From the NCBI GenBank assembly GCA_018398815.1, contig CM031601.1:26148863-26212862 (forward strand): DNA of 64,000 nucleotides; not shown here. The letters run 5' to 3'. This DNA comes from Conus ventricosus (lineage: Eukaryota; Mollusca; Gastropoda; Neogastropoda; Conidae). Below are more model-generated notes on this DNA. The model was not told the DNA's origin. It did not search any database and saw only the letters and a list, made by a program, of their open reading frames with translations. Numbering within the stretch: the stretch's first letter is position 1.

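Overview
This is eukaryotic DNA, most likely from a mollusc and probably a marine gastropod. There are no bacterial-style operons. The window is intron-dominated, with very many (CA)n and (GA)n microsatellites, minisatellites, tRNA-derived SINEs, a mariner element and a THAP-domain element. Two SINE bodies share blocks I know from gastropod genomic sequence; that taxonomic link is recalled, not searched.

The whole window lies inside one gene on the minus strand: DYNC2H1, the heavy chain of cytoplasmic dynein 2, the retrograde motor of intraflagellar transport. I can place 42 exons, about 7.2 kb of coding sequence or roughly 2,390 codons, and essentially all have GT-AG borders. They run from position 64000 (N-terminal tail, near residue 400 of the human protein) down to position 32 (AAA4). 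In order they encode tail (64000-44669), linker (about 41172-29958), AAA1 with its Walker A and B motifs (28563-25149), AAA2 (23871-20094), AAA3 (12558-7593) and the start of AAA4 (5286-32). The promoter and N-terminal exons lie beyond 64000. AAA5/6, the stalk and the C-terminus lie below position 1. No second host gene is visible.

Seven exons carry one- or two-base losses at short G/C/A runs that break the frame while the flanking protein stays well conserved. One short exon (5160-5286) is more damaged. This pattern fits consensus errors in a long-read assembly better than a dead gene.

The introns hold the unusual material. A palindrome of about 720 bp between (AT)n tracts (26920-27637) carries a hammerhead-ribozyme-like motif in each arm, as in the terminal repeats of Penelope-like elements. 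A 38-bp array (11961-12405) repeats the 5' splice site of the AAA3 exon about 12 times, and a 92-bp array (45340-45990) repeats a 3' splice site 7 times; a 73-bp array and a two-copy duplication also sit on exon edges. There is a 1.32-kb mariner with TA duplications, a 1.2-kb foldback element with a THAP half-domain, two tRNA-headed SINEs of one family (one with a 13-bp target duplication), a truncated retroposed fragment with a 14-bp duplication and a LINE RNase H remnant.
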